The notes under the pieces: generated by a model
What the model saw: only the letters and a program-made list of their open reading frames with translations
Databases searched by the model: none
What the model was told of the DNA's origin: nothing
From: Neisseria bergeri
GTDB taxonomy: Bacteria; Pseudomonadota; Gammaproteobacteria; Burkholderiales; Neisseriaceae
Assembly (NCBI GenBank): GCA_003044455.1
Contig: POWY01000009.1
Coordinates: 27,173 to 91,172, forward strand
Reading direction: 5' to 3'
Length of the DNA stretch: 64,000 nucleotides
Translations under genes and position numbers: made by a program
Part shown: positions 55,772 to 63,805 of the stretch, piece after piece
Numbering within the stretch: the first letter of the stretch is position 1
How the letters are laid out: each line of letters begins with the position of its first letter

Positions 55772-56623
55772 TTACGGCGTTTTGTAGCGGTTGTACATAA
55801 ACAGATACTGCGTCGGAAAACGGCGTATCCAATATTCGGTATTGCGGTTGAACACGGCGGCATCATGGGCTTTGTCGCCGTTCAATTCCCCTTGGACGGG
55901 GCGGATGTGCAACACAAAGCCTTGTCCGTCGGGCAGGCGTTCGCAGCAGAAAAACAGGGTTTTCACGCCTTTGACGTTTGCCAATCTTGCCGCCAGCGTC
56001 ATCGTATAGGCAGGTTTGCCGAAAAAGTCCGCCCATACGCCTTCCCCGCCTTCTTGAGGGGAGGGGACGTGGTCGGGCAGGACGATGGTTGCTTCGCCCG
56101 CACGCAGGGCCTTGATGATTTGTTTGACCCCTTGCATGTCGGTGGGCGCGGTTTTACCTTTGCCGCGCACCCTGCCTGCCTGCATCACTTTGTCTATCGC
56201 TTTGATTTTCGGCGGTTTGTACATGGCGGTCAGCGGGAACGGAAGCTGCTGGCTGATGTAGCGTCCGCCCAAATCGTAGCTGCCGATGTGCGGCGTGATG
56301 AACAGCAGCCCTTCGCCCTTATCCAAAGCCTGTTGCACGTGTTCCCAGCCGTGTACCGATTGGAACAGCGTTTCGATGTCTTCCGGCTTTTTGAAAAACG
56401 CGGGGGCGAGTTCCAAACCGCATTTTGCCGTTTCCGCAAAAACGGCTTTGACCGTCTGCGTGTCGGGGTTCAAACCCGCCTGACGCATATTGGCAATAAT
56501 GCGTGCCCGGTCTTCTTTACGCAGGTAAAACGCCAGATGTCCGAGGAAAACACCTAATTTGTGCAGAAAGGGCAGGGGCAGCAGGGAAAAGGATTTGAGC
56601 AGGGCGGTCAATAAGGTGTACAT
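55772..56623 (-). CDS. Lipid A biosynthesis acyltransferase (LpxL/HtrB family)
   Basis: A 283-residue inner-membrane lysophospholipid/lipid A late acyltransferase. An N-terminal hydrophobic anchor is followed by the HX4D catalytic motif in ITPHIGSYDLGG near residue 110 and by MYKPPK and VLPDHVPSPQEG. Meningococci have two such enzymes, LpxL1 and LpxL2; locus memory favours the LpxL2 type, which adds a secondary laurate, but I cannot confirm which from sequence. Confidence 0.88.
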   Translation of the reverse strand: MYTLLTALLKSFSLLPLPFLHKLGVFLGHLAFYLRKEDRARIIANMRQAGLNPDTQTVKAVFAETAKCGLELAPAFFKKPEDIETLFQSVHGWEHVQQALDKGEGLLFITPHIGSYDLGGRYISQQLPFPLTAMYKPPKIKAIDKVMQAGRVRGKGKTAPTDMQGVKQIIKALRAGEATIVLPDHVPSPQEGGEGVWADFFGKPAYTMTLAARLANVKGVKTLFFCCERLPDGQGFVLHIRPVQGELNGDKAHDAAVFNRNTEYWIRRFPTQYLFMYNRYKTP

Positions 56624-56691
56624 AGCAGGGGGTGAAAGGGGGAAACAGCCCGAATTGTAAACGAAAGATGCCGTCTGAAAAAGGGAACGGC

Positions 56692-56720
56692 TTGCGGTGG
56701 AAAGGCTTTTCTGCTAACAT
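56692..56720 (+). promoter_or_regulatory. Promoter of the metK upstream RNA
   Basis: TTGCGG (56692-56697) and TAACAT (56715-56720) with a 17-base spacer. The start should be near 56727. Confidence 0.55.
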
Positions 56721-56726
56721 CACCCG

Positions 56727-56849
56727 CTTGCATCAAGAGTTGGGAATTCCATGCCAACCTGCTTTTCAAAAGGAAAAGTAAGGTGGACGGTTGAAAAGCT
56801 GATGTGGCCGCAAAGGCAATCCAAACCCGCTTGATGCGGGAATTTTTTT
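56727..56849 (+). ncRNA. Structured RNA upstream of metK, candidate SAM-responsive riboswitch or sRNA
   Basis: About 120 bases from a promoter to an intrinsic terminator (CCCGC-TTGAT-GCGGG-AA-T7, 56826-56849). An outer helix can form between CATCA (56731-56735) and TGATG (56800-56804). Inside are a hairpin TTGG...CCAA (56740-56757) and a hairpin ACCT-CTTTTC...GAAAAG-AGGT (56757-56783). A TCCA loop can pair with TGGA (56784-56787 region) as a pseudoknot. ATCAAGAG, CAACCTGC and AAGGTG resemble S-box blocks. GCATCAAG (56730-56737) can also pair with CTTGATGC (56830-56837) in the terminator, giving a switch. metK starts 270 bases later, beyond a CREE, so a free sRNA remains possible. Confidence 0.5.
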
Positions 56850-56883
56850 GCCTGTAAGAAACGTACGGGCAGAGATTCCAAAG

Positions 56884-56989
56884 TATAGTGGATTAAATTT
56901 AAACCAGTACAGCGTTGCCTCGCCTTGCCGTACTATTGTACTGTCTGCGGCTTCGTCGCCTTGTCCTGATTTAAATTTAATCCACTATA
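56884..56989. repeat. Short-form Correia element, 106 bp
   Basis: TATAGTGGATTAAATTTAAA... to ...TTTAAATTTAATCCACTATA. This is the internally deleted form lacking the IHF core. It lies between the structured RNA and metK and may supply a promoter or RNase III site. Confidence 0.95.
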
Positions 56990-57120
56990 CCATTTAAATG
57001 GGAATGTTTCTCAACTGGATGGCACGAATAGGGAAATTTTGCTATATTTCCCGCTGTCGACATTATGTTCATACAACATGCCGTCTGAAGAAGATGGTTT
57101 GTTTTTCAAGGAAAATCTCA

Positions 57121-58290
57121 ATGAGCGAATATCTGTTTACTTCCGAATCGGTATCCGAAGGCCATCCGGATAAAGTTGCCGACCAAGTATCTGATGCAAT
57201 TTTGGATGCCATCTTGGCGCAAGACCCCAAAGCGCGTGTCGCGGCGGAAACTTTGGTCAACACAGGCTTGTGCGTATTGGCGGGCGAAATCACCACCACC
57301 GCCCAAGTGGACTACATCAAAGTCGCACGCGAAACCATCAAACGCATCGGCTACAACTCCTCCGAGCTGGGCTTTGATGCCAACGGCTGCGCAGTCGGCG
57401 TGTACTACGACCAACAATCTCCGGACATCGCCCAAGGCGTGAACGAAGGCGAAGGCATCGACTTGAACCAAGGCGCGGGCGACCAAGGCCTGATGTTCGG
57501 CTACGCCTGCGACGAAACCCCGACCCTGATGCCGTTTGCCATCTATTACAGCCACCGCCTGATGCAGCGTCAAAGCGAATTGCGCAAAGACGGCCGCCTG
57601 CCGTGGTTGCGTCCCGACGCAAAAGCGCAGCTGACCGTGGTTTACGACAGCGAAACCGGCAAGGTAAAACGCATCGACACCGTCGTCCTGTCCACCCAGC
57701 ACGACCCTGCCATCAGCCATGAAGAACTGAGTAAAGCCGTGATCGAGCAGATTATCAAGCCCGTTCTGCCGCCCGAAATGCTGACCGCCGAAACCAAATA
57801 CCTGATCAACCCGACCGGCCGCTTCGTCATCGGCGGTCCGCAAGGCGACTGCGGTTTGACCGGCCGTAAAATCATCGTCGATACCTACGGCGGCGCAGCT
57901 CCGCACGGCGGCGGCGCGTTCTCCGGCAAAGACCCGTCCAAAGTCGACCGTTCCGCCGCTTACGCCTGCCGTTATGTTGCGAAAAACATCGTCGCTGCGG
58001 GTTTGGCAACCCAATGTCAGATTCAGGTTTCCTACGCCATCGGCGTTGCCGAACCGACTTCGATTTCCATCGATACCTTCGGCACAGGCAAAATCAGCGA
58101 AGAAAAACTGATTGCCTTAGTTCGCGAACATTTCGACCTGCGCCCCAAAGGCATCGTCCAAATGCTCGACCTCTTGCGCCCGATTTACGGCAAATCCGCC
58201 GCCTACGGCCACTTCGGCCGCGAAGAGCCTGAATTTACTTGGGAGCGCACCGACAAAGCGGCCGCATTGAAAGCAGCCGCCGGTCTGTAA
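57121..58290 (+). CDS. metK: S-adenosylmethionine synthase
   Basis: A 389-residue cytoplasmic enzyme making SAM from methionine and ATP. Motifs are [28 protein letters not shown] and [20 protein letters not shown]. The start [18 protein letters not shown] at 57121 is the conserved family start; an in-frame ATG at 56998 abuts the CREE and is unlikely. AAGGAAAATCTCA precedes the ATG. A long 5' region with a candidate regulatory RNA lies upstream. Confidence 0.97.
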   Translation: MSEYLFTSESVSEGHPDKVADQVSDAILDAILAQDPKARVAAETLVNTGLCVLAGEITTTAQVDYIKVARETIKRIGYNSSELGFDANGCAVGVYYDQQSPDIAQGVNEGEGIDLNQGAGDQGLMFGYACDETPTLMPFAIYYSHRLMQRQSELRKDGRLPWLRPDAKAQLTVVYDSETGKVKRIDTVVLSTQHDPAISHEELSKAVIEQIIKPVLPPEMLTAETKYLINPTGRFVIGGPQGDCGLTGRKIIVDTYGGAAPHGGGAFSGKDPSKVDRSAAYACRYVAKNIVAAGLATQCQIQVSYAIGVAEPTSISIDTFGTGKISEEKLIALVREHFDLRPKGIVQMLDLLRPIYGKSAAYGHFGREEPEFTWERTDKAAALKAAAGL

Positions 58291-58308
58291 TTTGGTCTGA
58301 ATAAAGAA

Positions 58309-58361
58309 ATGCCGTCTGAAACCGAACTGCCTCCGGAGGCGGTTTGTGTTTCAGACGGCAT
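58309..58361. terminator. DUS-pair terminator between metK and nsrR
   Basis: DUS at 58309-58320 and inverse at 58350-58361, with an inner hairpin CTGCCTCCGGAGGCGG. TTTTTG follows. It lies between convergent genes. Confidence 0.8.
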
Positions 58362-58381
58362 TTTTGCAGCCTTTTGCAGCC

Positions 58382-58828
58382 TTAATGTTGCGTTACAATC
58401 GGGATTCTCGGTTCGTAGAGCAGGTCGTAGGTCGGCTTGTTGAGCAGGTCTTGCAGCGTAAAACCGTCCAGATACGTGAAAAACGACTTCATCGCGCCGC
58501 CGAGTATGCCTGTCAGACGGCAGGACGGTGTAATCAGGCATTCGTTGTTCTCGCCCATGCACTCGACCAGCTGCATCGGTTCGAGATGACGGACGACCGC
58601 ACCGATATTGATGCAGTCGGGCGGAGCGGCAAGCCTCAGGCCGCCGCCTTTTCCGCGTATGCTGTGTAAGAACCCGCCTTTGACCAGCGAAGTAACCACC
58701 TTCATTAAATGACTTTTGGAAATACCGTATGTTTCGGCAATGGTGCCGATATTGACAAGCATATCGTCATTGATGGCGGCATAGATGAGGACGCGTAGAC
58801 CGTAGTCCGTATGTTGGGTCAGATACAT
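58382..58828 (-). CDS. nsrR: Nitric-oxide-sensing repressor NsrR (Rrf2 family)
   Basis: A 148-residue winged-helix regulator with an Fe-S cluster. The HTH lies around IAETYGISKSHLMKVV, and RGKGGGLRLA is the wing. The cluster cysteines are Cys90, Cys97 and Cys103, the NsrR spacing. NO destroys the cluster and relieves repression of aniA, norB and related genes. It is divergent from a hemerythrin-like gene and nnrS, which fits NO control. Confidence 0.9.
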   Translation of the reverse strand: MYLTQHTDYGLRVLIYAAINDDMLVNIGTIAETYGISKSHLMKVVTSLVKGGFLHSIRGKGGGLRLAAPPDCINIGAVVRHLEPMQLVECMGENNECLITPSCRLTGILGGAMKSFFTYLDGFTLQDLLNKPTYDLLYEPRIPIVTQH

Positions 58829-58870
58829 GATTTTTCCAGTATGGTTCGTTATTTTTATTGTCGCTGTCCA

Positions 58871-58925
58871 AGTTTCACAGAAAATACCTTAAAGGTTGAA
58901 ACTTTGTCAGTCAGGGCGGTAGAAT
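58871..58925 (+). promoter_or_regulatory. Promoter with nested inverted repeats between nsrR and the hemerythrin gene
   Basis: TTGAAA (58896-58901) and TAGAAT (58920-58925) have an 18-base spacer and face the hemerythrin-like gene. AGTTTCA (58871-58877) and TGAAACT (58897-58903) are inverted repeats. Between them is the palindrome ACCTT-A-AAGGT (58886-58896). An Rrf2 regulator site here is inference. Confidence 0.45.
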
Positions 58926-59001
58926 GCAGCCTGTTCGCGGCAGTATGCCGTCTGAAACAGGCGGGCTGCCGTTTGATAATTTATTATTATAACTCAAAAT
59001 C

Positions 59002-59391
59002 ATGAAACCGTTGAAACGACATTCGGCACTTATTGGACTTTCGCGCGACCACCACCATTCGCTTTCCCTGTGCGTGCGGCTGCTGCGTACGCCGGAAGAA
59101 GGGCATCGGGACGAACTCGAACCGCATTTTGCCGAACTGGAAATCCATTTTTGCGAAGAAGAAGCCAAGTTTGCCCCGATTTGGCAGAATGTCGCCCCCG
59201 AATTGAAACAACGTTTCGAGAAAGACCACGCCCGACTGCGGCAGATGATGGCGCAACCCGAATACGGGAGCAAAATATGGAACACGGATTTTGCCGTTAC
59301 GCTCCGCGATCACGCGCGCTTTGAAGAACGCGAGCTGTTTCCCGCCGCCGAACCGTTTTTGCCGTCCGAGCCCGCCGGTTCGGAGGGCTGA
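59002..59391 (+). CDS. Hemerythrin-like (HHE) protein
   Basis: A 129-residue helical protein with hemerythrin-type ligands: LSRDHHHSLSLCVRLL near residue 14, ELEIHFCEEEAKF, KDHARLRQMM and LRDHARFEERELFP. Such proteins bind a di-iron centre and sense or handle O2 or NO. Its position between nsrR and nnrS suggests a role in nitrosative stress. It starts at 59002 (MKPLKRHSALIGL). nnrS follows after 28 bases, probably in one operon. Confidence 0.8.
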   Translation: MKPLKRHSALIGLSRDHHHSLSLCVRLLRTPEEGHRDELEPHFAELEIHFCEEEAKFAPIWQNVAPELKQRFEKDHARLRQMMAQPEYGSKIWNTDFAVTLRDHARFEERELFPAAEPFLPSEPAGSEG

Positions 59392-59419
59392 ATATATTAA
59401 CGACAAATAAGGAACACGA

Positions 59420-60577
59420 ATGAGCGCATTTACCAAACACCCCGTCTGGGCAATGGCGTTCCGCCCGTTTTATTCGCTGGCGGCACTGTACGGCGCATTG
59501 TCCGTATTGCTGTGGGGCTTCGGCTACACGGGAACGCATGAGCTGTCTGGTTTCTATTGGCACGCGCATGAGATGATTTGGGGTTATGCCGGACTGGTCG
59601 TCGTCGCCTTCCTGCTGACCGCCGTTGCCACATGGACGGGACAGCCGCCCACGCAGGGCGGGGTTTTGGCCGGGCTGACCGCCTTTTGGCTGGCGGCGCG
59701 GATTGCTGCCTTTATCCCGGGTTGGGGTGCGTCGGCAAGCGGCATACTCGGTACGCTGTTTTTCTGGTACGGCGCGGTGTGCATGGCTTTGCCCGTTATC
59801 CGTTCGCAGAATCAACGCAACTATGTCGCCGTGTTCGCGCTGTTCGTCTTGGGCGGTACGCACGCAGCGTTCCACGTCCAATTGCACAACGGCAACCTAG
59901 GCGGACTCTTGAGCGGTTTGCAGTCGGGGCTGATTATGGTGTCGGGCTTTATCGGCCTGATTGGGATGAGGATTATTTCGTTTTTTACGTCCAAACGGTT
60001 GAATGTGCCGCAGATTCCCAGTCCGAAATGGGTGGCGCAGGCTTCGCTGTGGCTGCCCATGCTGACCGCCATGCTGATGGCGCACGGCGTGATGCCTTGG
60101 CTGTCGGCCGTTTTTGCCTTTGCGGCAGGTGTGATTTTTACCGTACAGGTTTACCGTTGGTGGTATAGGGCCGTGTTGAAAGAACCGATGCTGTGGATTC
60201 TGTTTGCCGGTTATCTGTTTACCGGATTGGGGCTGATTGCGGTCGGCGCGTCTTATTTCAAACCCGCCTTCCTCAATTTGGGCGTGCACCTGATCGGGGT
60301 CGGAGGTATCGGCGTGCTGACTTTGGGCATGATGGCGCGTACCGCGCTCGGTCATACGGGCAATCCGATTTATCCGCCGCCCAAAGCCGTTCCCGTTGCG
60401 TTTTGGCTGATGATGGCGGCAACCGCCGTCCGCATGGTTGCCGTATTTTCTTCCGGCACTGCCTACACGCACAGCATCCGCACGTCGTCGGTTTTGTTCG
60501 CCCTCGCGCTGCTGGTGTATGCGTGGAAATACATCCCGTGGCTGATCCGTCCGCGTGCCGACGGCAGGCCGGGTTGA
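59420..60577 (+). CDS. nnrS: NnrS family heme-copper membrane protein
   Basis: A 385-residue polytopic membrane protein with about 12 segments and the conserved N-terminal HPVWAMAFRPFYSLAALYG and FYWHAHEMIWGYAG, which hold histidines for metal and heme. NnrS proteins lower NO stress by an uncertain mechanism. AAGGAACACGA lies before the ATG. A 13-bp hairpin terminates it. Confidence 0.92.
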   Translation: MSAFTKHPVWAMAFRPFYSLAALYGALSVLLWGFGYTGTHELSGFYWHAHEMIWGYAGLVVVAFLLTAVATWTGQPPTQGGVLAGLTAFWLAARIAAFIPGWGASASGILGTLFFWYGAVCMALPVIRSQNQRNYVAVFALFVLGGTHAAFHVQLHNGNLGGLLSGLQSGLIMVSGFIGLIGMRIISFFTSKRLNVPQIPSPKWVAQASLWLPMLTAMLMAHGVMPWLSAVFAFAAGVIFTVQVYRWWYRAVLKEPMLWILFAGYLFTGLGLIAVGASYFKPAFLNLGVHLIGVGGIGVLTLGMMARTALGHTGNPIYPPPKAVPVAFWLMMAATAVRMVAVFSSGTAYTHSIRTSSVLFALALLVYAWKYIPWLIRPRADGRPG

Positions 60578-60580
60578 GCA

Positions 60581-60613
60581 AAACCGCCGCAGATTTTCGG
60601 TCTGCGGCGGTTT
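60581..60613. terminator. Terminator after nnrS
   Basis: AAACCGCCGCAGA (60581-60593) and TCTGCGGCGGTTT (60601-60613) form a perfect 13-bp stem; the flanks give A and T runs for both strands. Confidence 0.8.
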
Positions 60614-60640
60614 CGGTTTGGGCGCGATGCCGTCTGAACA

Positions 60641-61513
60641 TCAATTTTCATCAGACCAGCCGTCGCGTGTGGTTTTGGCTTCTTCAAGATAACAGTACAG
60701 GGCGGGACGGTCCCGGTTAAGCAGGATGGTTTCCAAAGTGTCCAACTGCCTGCCCAAGCCCCGAATCAGCTCCAACAGGTTGTCCCTGTTGGCAAGGCAG
60801 ATGTCCGCCCACACAGCAGGGTGGCCGGAAGCGATGCGGGTAAAGTCCTGAAAGCCCGTGGCGGCAAATTTCAGATACGCCTTCCCGTCGGGGTGGTCGA
60901 AAAGCTGGTGGACATAGGCAAAGGCGGTCAGGTGGGGCATATGGGAGACGGCGGCGAAAACCGCGTCGTGTTTTTGCGCGTCCATCGTATAAATTTCCGC
61001 ACCGACCGCGCGCCACAGGTTTTCTACCAATGCGATGCCGTCTGAATCTTCGCCGCCGTGTGGTGTGATGATGAGTTTTCTGTTTTTGAACAGACCGTAC
61101 TGCGCCGAATCTGCCCCGCTTTTGTCGGAACCGGCAATCGGATGGGCGGCGATGCAGTGGTGCAGGCGGTCGGGCAGACAGCGGCGGAAGGCTTCGATGA
61201 CCGAAGATTTGGTGCTGCCGACATCGGAAATCCAAGTGTGTTCCGGCAAAACGGGGCGCAGCGCGGTCAAAATGGCGGGAACGGTGGCGACGGGCGTGGC
61301 AATCAGCACCAAATCCGCACTGCCGATGCTGTCCGCGTCGATGGCAACGGACGCACGGTCAATCACGCCGCGTTCCAATGCACGTTCGAGGTTGTCGCGG
61401 TCGGTGTCGATACCGGTAACGGTGCGGACGAGTCCCTGCCTTTTGAGGTCGAGAACGAACGAACCGCCGATCAGCCCTACACCGATGAGGGCAATATGGT
61501 TCAAAATGGGCAT
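60641..61513 (-). CDS. tyrA: Prephenate dehydrogenase
   Basis: A 290-residue NAD(P)-dependent enzyme of tyrosine synthesis. The Rossmann motif is IGVGLIGGSFVLDLK, and DVGSTKSSV, HPIAGSDKSG (catalytic His) and SHMPHLTAFAY follow. The start MPILNHIALIGVG at 61513 is chosen; the frame is open further upstream through the divergent gene. A DUS sits inside the coding region at about 61035. Confidence 0.93.
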   Translation of the reverse strand: MPILNHIALIGVGLIGGSFVLDLKRQGLVRTVTGIDTDRDNLERALERGVIDRASVAIDADSIGSADLVLIATPVATVPAILTALRPVLPEHTWISDVGSTKSSVIEAFRRCLPDRLHHCIAAHPIAGSDKSGADSAQYGLFKNRKLIITPHGGEDSDGIALVENLWRAVGAEIYTMDAQKHDAVFAAVSHMPHLTAFAYVHQLFDHPDGKAYLKFAATGFQDFTRIASGHPAVWADICLANRDNLLELIRGLGRQLDTLETILLNRDRPALYCYLEEAKTTRDGWSDEN

Positions 61514-61597
61514 TTGTGTAAACGGTTTTCGCAAAGTGCCGTCATGGTAGCCTATCGGCGGAATATGCCGCAAGGTCGGCAGGGAAAAGGAGAAGAA

Positions 61598-62410
61598 ATG
61601 GACAAAATCAGAGTTGCCGCCGTGCAGATGGTGTCGGGCGTGTCGCCTGAAACCAACGTTGCCGCCATGAAACGCCTGGTCGCACGGGCGGCGGAGCAGG
61701 GTGCGGATTGGGTGCTGCTGCCCGAATATTGGGTGCTGATGGGCGCAAACGATGCCGACAAACTCGCGCTTGCCGAGCCTTTGGGCGGCGGACGCTTTCA
61801 GACGGCATTGGCGGAAACGGCGAAAGCGTGCGGCGTGGTGCTGTTCGGCGGAACCGTGCCGCTGCAAAGCCCCGAAGCGTGCAGGGTCATGAATACTTTA
61901 TTGGTGTACGGGCGCGACGGCAAACGGACGGGGCTGTACCACAAAATGCACCTCTTCGGTTTTTCCGGTTTGGGCGAACGCTATGCCGAAGCCGATACCA
62001 TCCGCGCGGGCGGGGAAGTGCCGCATCTGTCGGCGGACGGCGTGTCCGTGGCGGCAGGCATCTGTTACGACTTGCGTTTTCCCGAATTTTTCCGCCGCCA
62101 GCTGCCGTTTGACGTATTGATGCTGCCCGCTGCGTTTACGCACACGACGGGCAAGGCGCATTGGGAGCTGCTTTTGCGTACGCGTGCCGTCGAAAACCAA
62201 TGTTACGTCGTGGCGGCGGCACAGGGCGGGCTGCACGAAAACGGCAGGCGCACGTTCGGACACAGCATGATTGTCGATCCGTGGGGCGAAGTTTTGGACG
62301 TATTGCCCGAAGGCGAAGGCATCGTTACGGCAGACATCGATGCAGGCAGGCTGAATAGCGTCCGCAACCGCCTGCCCGCCCTGAAACACCGGGTTTTGGA
62401 TGCCGTCTGA
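61598..62410 (+). CDS. Nitrilase-family amidohydrolase (Nit2/omega-amidase-like)
   Basis: A 270-residue carbon-nitrogen hydrolase. The catalytic triad is seen as Glu in LLPEYWVL, Lys in LYHKMHLFGFSG and Cys in VAAGICYDLRFPEF. It resembles Nit1/Nit2 enzymes that repair deaminated glutathione or hydrolyse omega-amides. AAAAGGAGAAGAA precedes the ATG. The final Ala-Val codons and stop are part of a DUS (62400-62411). Confidence 0.85.
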   Translation: MDKIRVAAVQMVSGVSPETNVAAMKRLVARAAEQGADWVLLPEYWVLMGANDADKLALAEPLGGGRFQTALAETAKACGVVLFGGTVPLQSPEACRVMNTLLVYGRDGKRTGLYHKMHLFGFSGLGERYAEADTIRAGGEVPHLSADGVSVAAGICYDLRFPEFFRRQLPFDVLMLPAAFTHTTGKAHWELLLRTRAVENQCYVVAAAQGGLHENGRRTFGHSMIVDPWGEVLDVLPEGEGIVTADIDAGRLNSVRNRLPALKHRVLDAV

Positions 62411-62424
62411 AACGCGGTTTTATA

Positions 62425-62493
62425 TATAGTGGTTTAACAAAAATCAGGACAAGGCGGGGCAACGCTGTATCGGTTTAAATTTAAACCACTGTA
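62425..62493. repeat. Truncated Correia element, 69 bp
   Basis: TATAGTGGTTTAACAAAAAT... to ...TTTAAATTTAAACCACTGTA. Most of the interior is deleted. Confidence 0.85.
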
Positions 62494-62572
62494 CTTTTGC
62501 TGTATTTTGTTCCGTCAGCTTGTTAAACTGTTGCCCATATTCCAAAAAATACGGCTTTTGCCGCACATACCG

Positions 62573-63448
62573 ATGCTTTACCAAATCCTTGCCCTGATTA
62601 TCTGGAGCAGCTCGTTTATTGCCGCCAAATACGCCTATGCCGCCATCGATCCCGCGCTGATGGTCGGCGTGCGTCTGCTGATTGCCGCGCTTTTGGTGCT
62701 GCCTGCCTGCCGCCGTCATGTCGGCAAGATTCCGCGCAGGGAATGGAAGCCGTTGCTGGCGGTATCCTTCATCAGTTATGTATTCACCCTAATGATGCAG
62801 TTTATCGGACTGAAATACACGTCTGCCGCCAGCGCATCGACCATCGTCGGACTCGAGCCGTTGCTGATGGTGTTTGTCGGACACTTCTTTTTCAACGACA
62901 AAGCGCGTGCCTACCACTGGATATGCGGCGCGGCAGCATTTGCCGGTGTCGCGCTGCTGATGGCGGGCGGTGCGGAAGAGGGCGGCGAAGTCGGCTGGTT
63001 CGGCTGTTTTCTGGTGCTGCTTGCAGGAATCGGTTTCTGCACGGCAGTCCGCCCGACTCAACGGATGATTGCCCGTATCGGCGCACCGGCATTCACATCT
63101 GTTTCCATTGCCGCCGCATCGCTGATGTGCCTGCCGTTCTCACTTGCCTTGGCGCAGAGTTATACCGTGCATTGGAGCTGGCAGGGCGTGGTGTCGCTGC
63201 TGTATTTGGGCGTGGGGTGCAGCTGGTACGCCTATTGGTTGTGGAATAAAGGTACGGGCAGTGTTCCGGCAAACGTGTCGGGACTGTTGATTTCGCTCGA
63301 ACCCGTCGTCGGCGTGTTGTTGGCGGTTTTGATTTTGGGCGAACATTTATCGCCCGTGTCCGCTTTGGGCGTGTTTGTCGTCATCGCCGCCACTTTTGCC
63401 GCCGGCTGGCTGTCGCGCAACAGGGGCGGGGAGGGCGATGCCGTCTGA
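62573..63448 (+). CDS. EamA/DMT-family membrane transporter
   Basis: A 291-residue protein with ten membrane segments in two EamA repeats (IIWSSSFIAAKYAYAAIDP near the start; YLGVGCSWYAYWLWNKG in the second half). Members export metabolites or amino acids; the substrate is unknown. The start MLYQILALIIWSSS at 62573 begins directly with the first helix. Its last codons GDAV and stop lie in a DUS (63438-63449). Confidence 0.88.
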   Translation: MLYQILALIIWSSSFIAAKYAYAAIDPALMVGVRLLIAALLVLPACRRHVGKIPRREWKPLLAVSFISYVFTLMMQFIGLKYTSAASASTIVGLEPLLMVFVGHFFFNDKARAYHWICGAAAFAGVALLMAGGAEEGGEVGWFGCFLVLLAGIGFCTAVRPTQRMIARIGAPAFTSVSIAAASLMCLPFSLALAQSYTVHWSWQGVVSLLYLGVGCSWYAYWLWNKGTGSVPANVSGLLISLEPVVGVLLAVLILGEHLSPVSALGVFVVIAATFAAGWLSRNRGGEGDAV

Positions 63449-63607
63449 AGGCGGTGGGACGGGTTTGTATTTGCGCCGATGAGGACGCGCGCCACATATT
63501 TTGCGGAAGCCGTTGCAGCCGCATAAGTGATGCAGGCTTTATGTCCGATGCCGTTTCCAAGATGAACAAGCATCCTGATTTTTCTATTTTTTTTTTTTTT
63601 CAGAATT
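63449..63607. other. Intergenic region with a T14 homopolymer
   Basis: A run of fourteen T residues lies at 63587-63600, after TTTTTCTA. No coding feature with convincing support is seen here. The run is just outside the terminator that ends the IS110 transcript. Confidence 0.6.
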
Positions 63608-63639
63608 AAAAAAAGTATTGCGCCCCTTTGGCGGGGTGC
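63608..63639 (-). terminator. Intrinsic terminator downstream of IS110 transposase
   Basis: On the minus strand GCACCCC-GCCAAA-GGGGCGC (63639-63620) forms a 7-bp stem with one G-U pair; CAATAC and seven T residues follow. Confidence 0.65.
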
Positions 63640-63805
63640 GATATATAAAGTGTCCGCCGATTGGACATTTTTTGGCGCATCCCGTCCCTATCGAACACCC
63701 CGGCAGCCTCCGCTTTGAACGCGTAACCGCCAAGGCTTGCAGCATAGGGCAGTGCTGTAGCAACTGTATTTTTCACCCCGTCGGGCAAAAATACCAAAAC
63801 TCAAA
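63640..63805 (-). other. Non-coding 3' flank of IS110 transposase
   Basis: About 165 bases between the transposase stop and the terminator. A frame here reads NTVATALPYAASLGGYAFKA but runs through the terminator and has no ribosome site, so it is doubtful. In IS1111-type members of IS110 the flank beyond the transposase holds the bridge RNA; no fold was established here. The element end was not identified. Confidence 0.4.

Noticed and set aside
56740..56849. Metk upstream RNA as SRP, 6S or TPP RNA
   Set aside because: The hallmark segments of those RNAs (GGAAGCAGCC-type loop, long central bubble, CTGAGA and ACCTGA boxes) are not present.
63232..63573. 113-codon minus-strand frame beginning MLVHLGNGIGHKACIT
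   Set aside because: It runs antisense through the EamA gene and its DUS; the first 35 codons before that are unsupported by a ribosome site.
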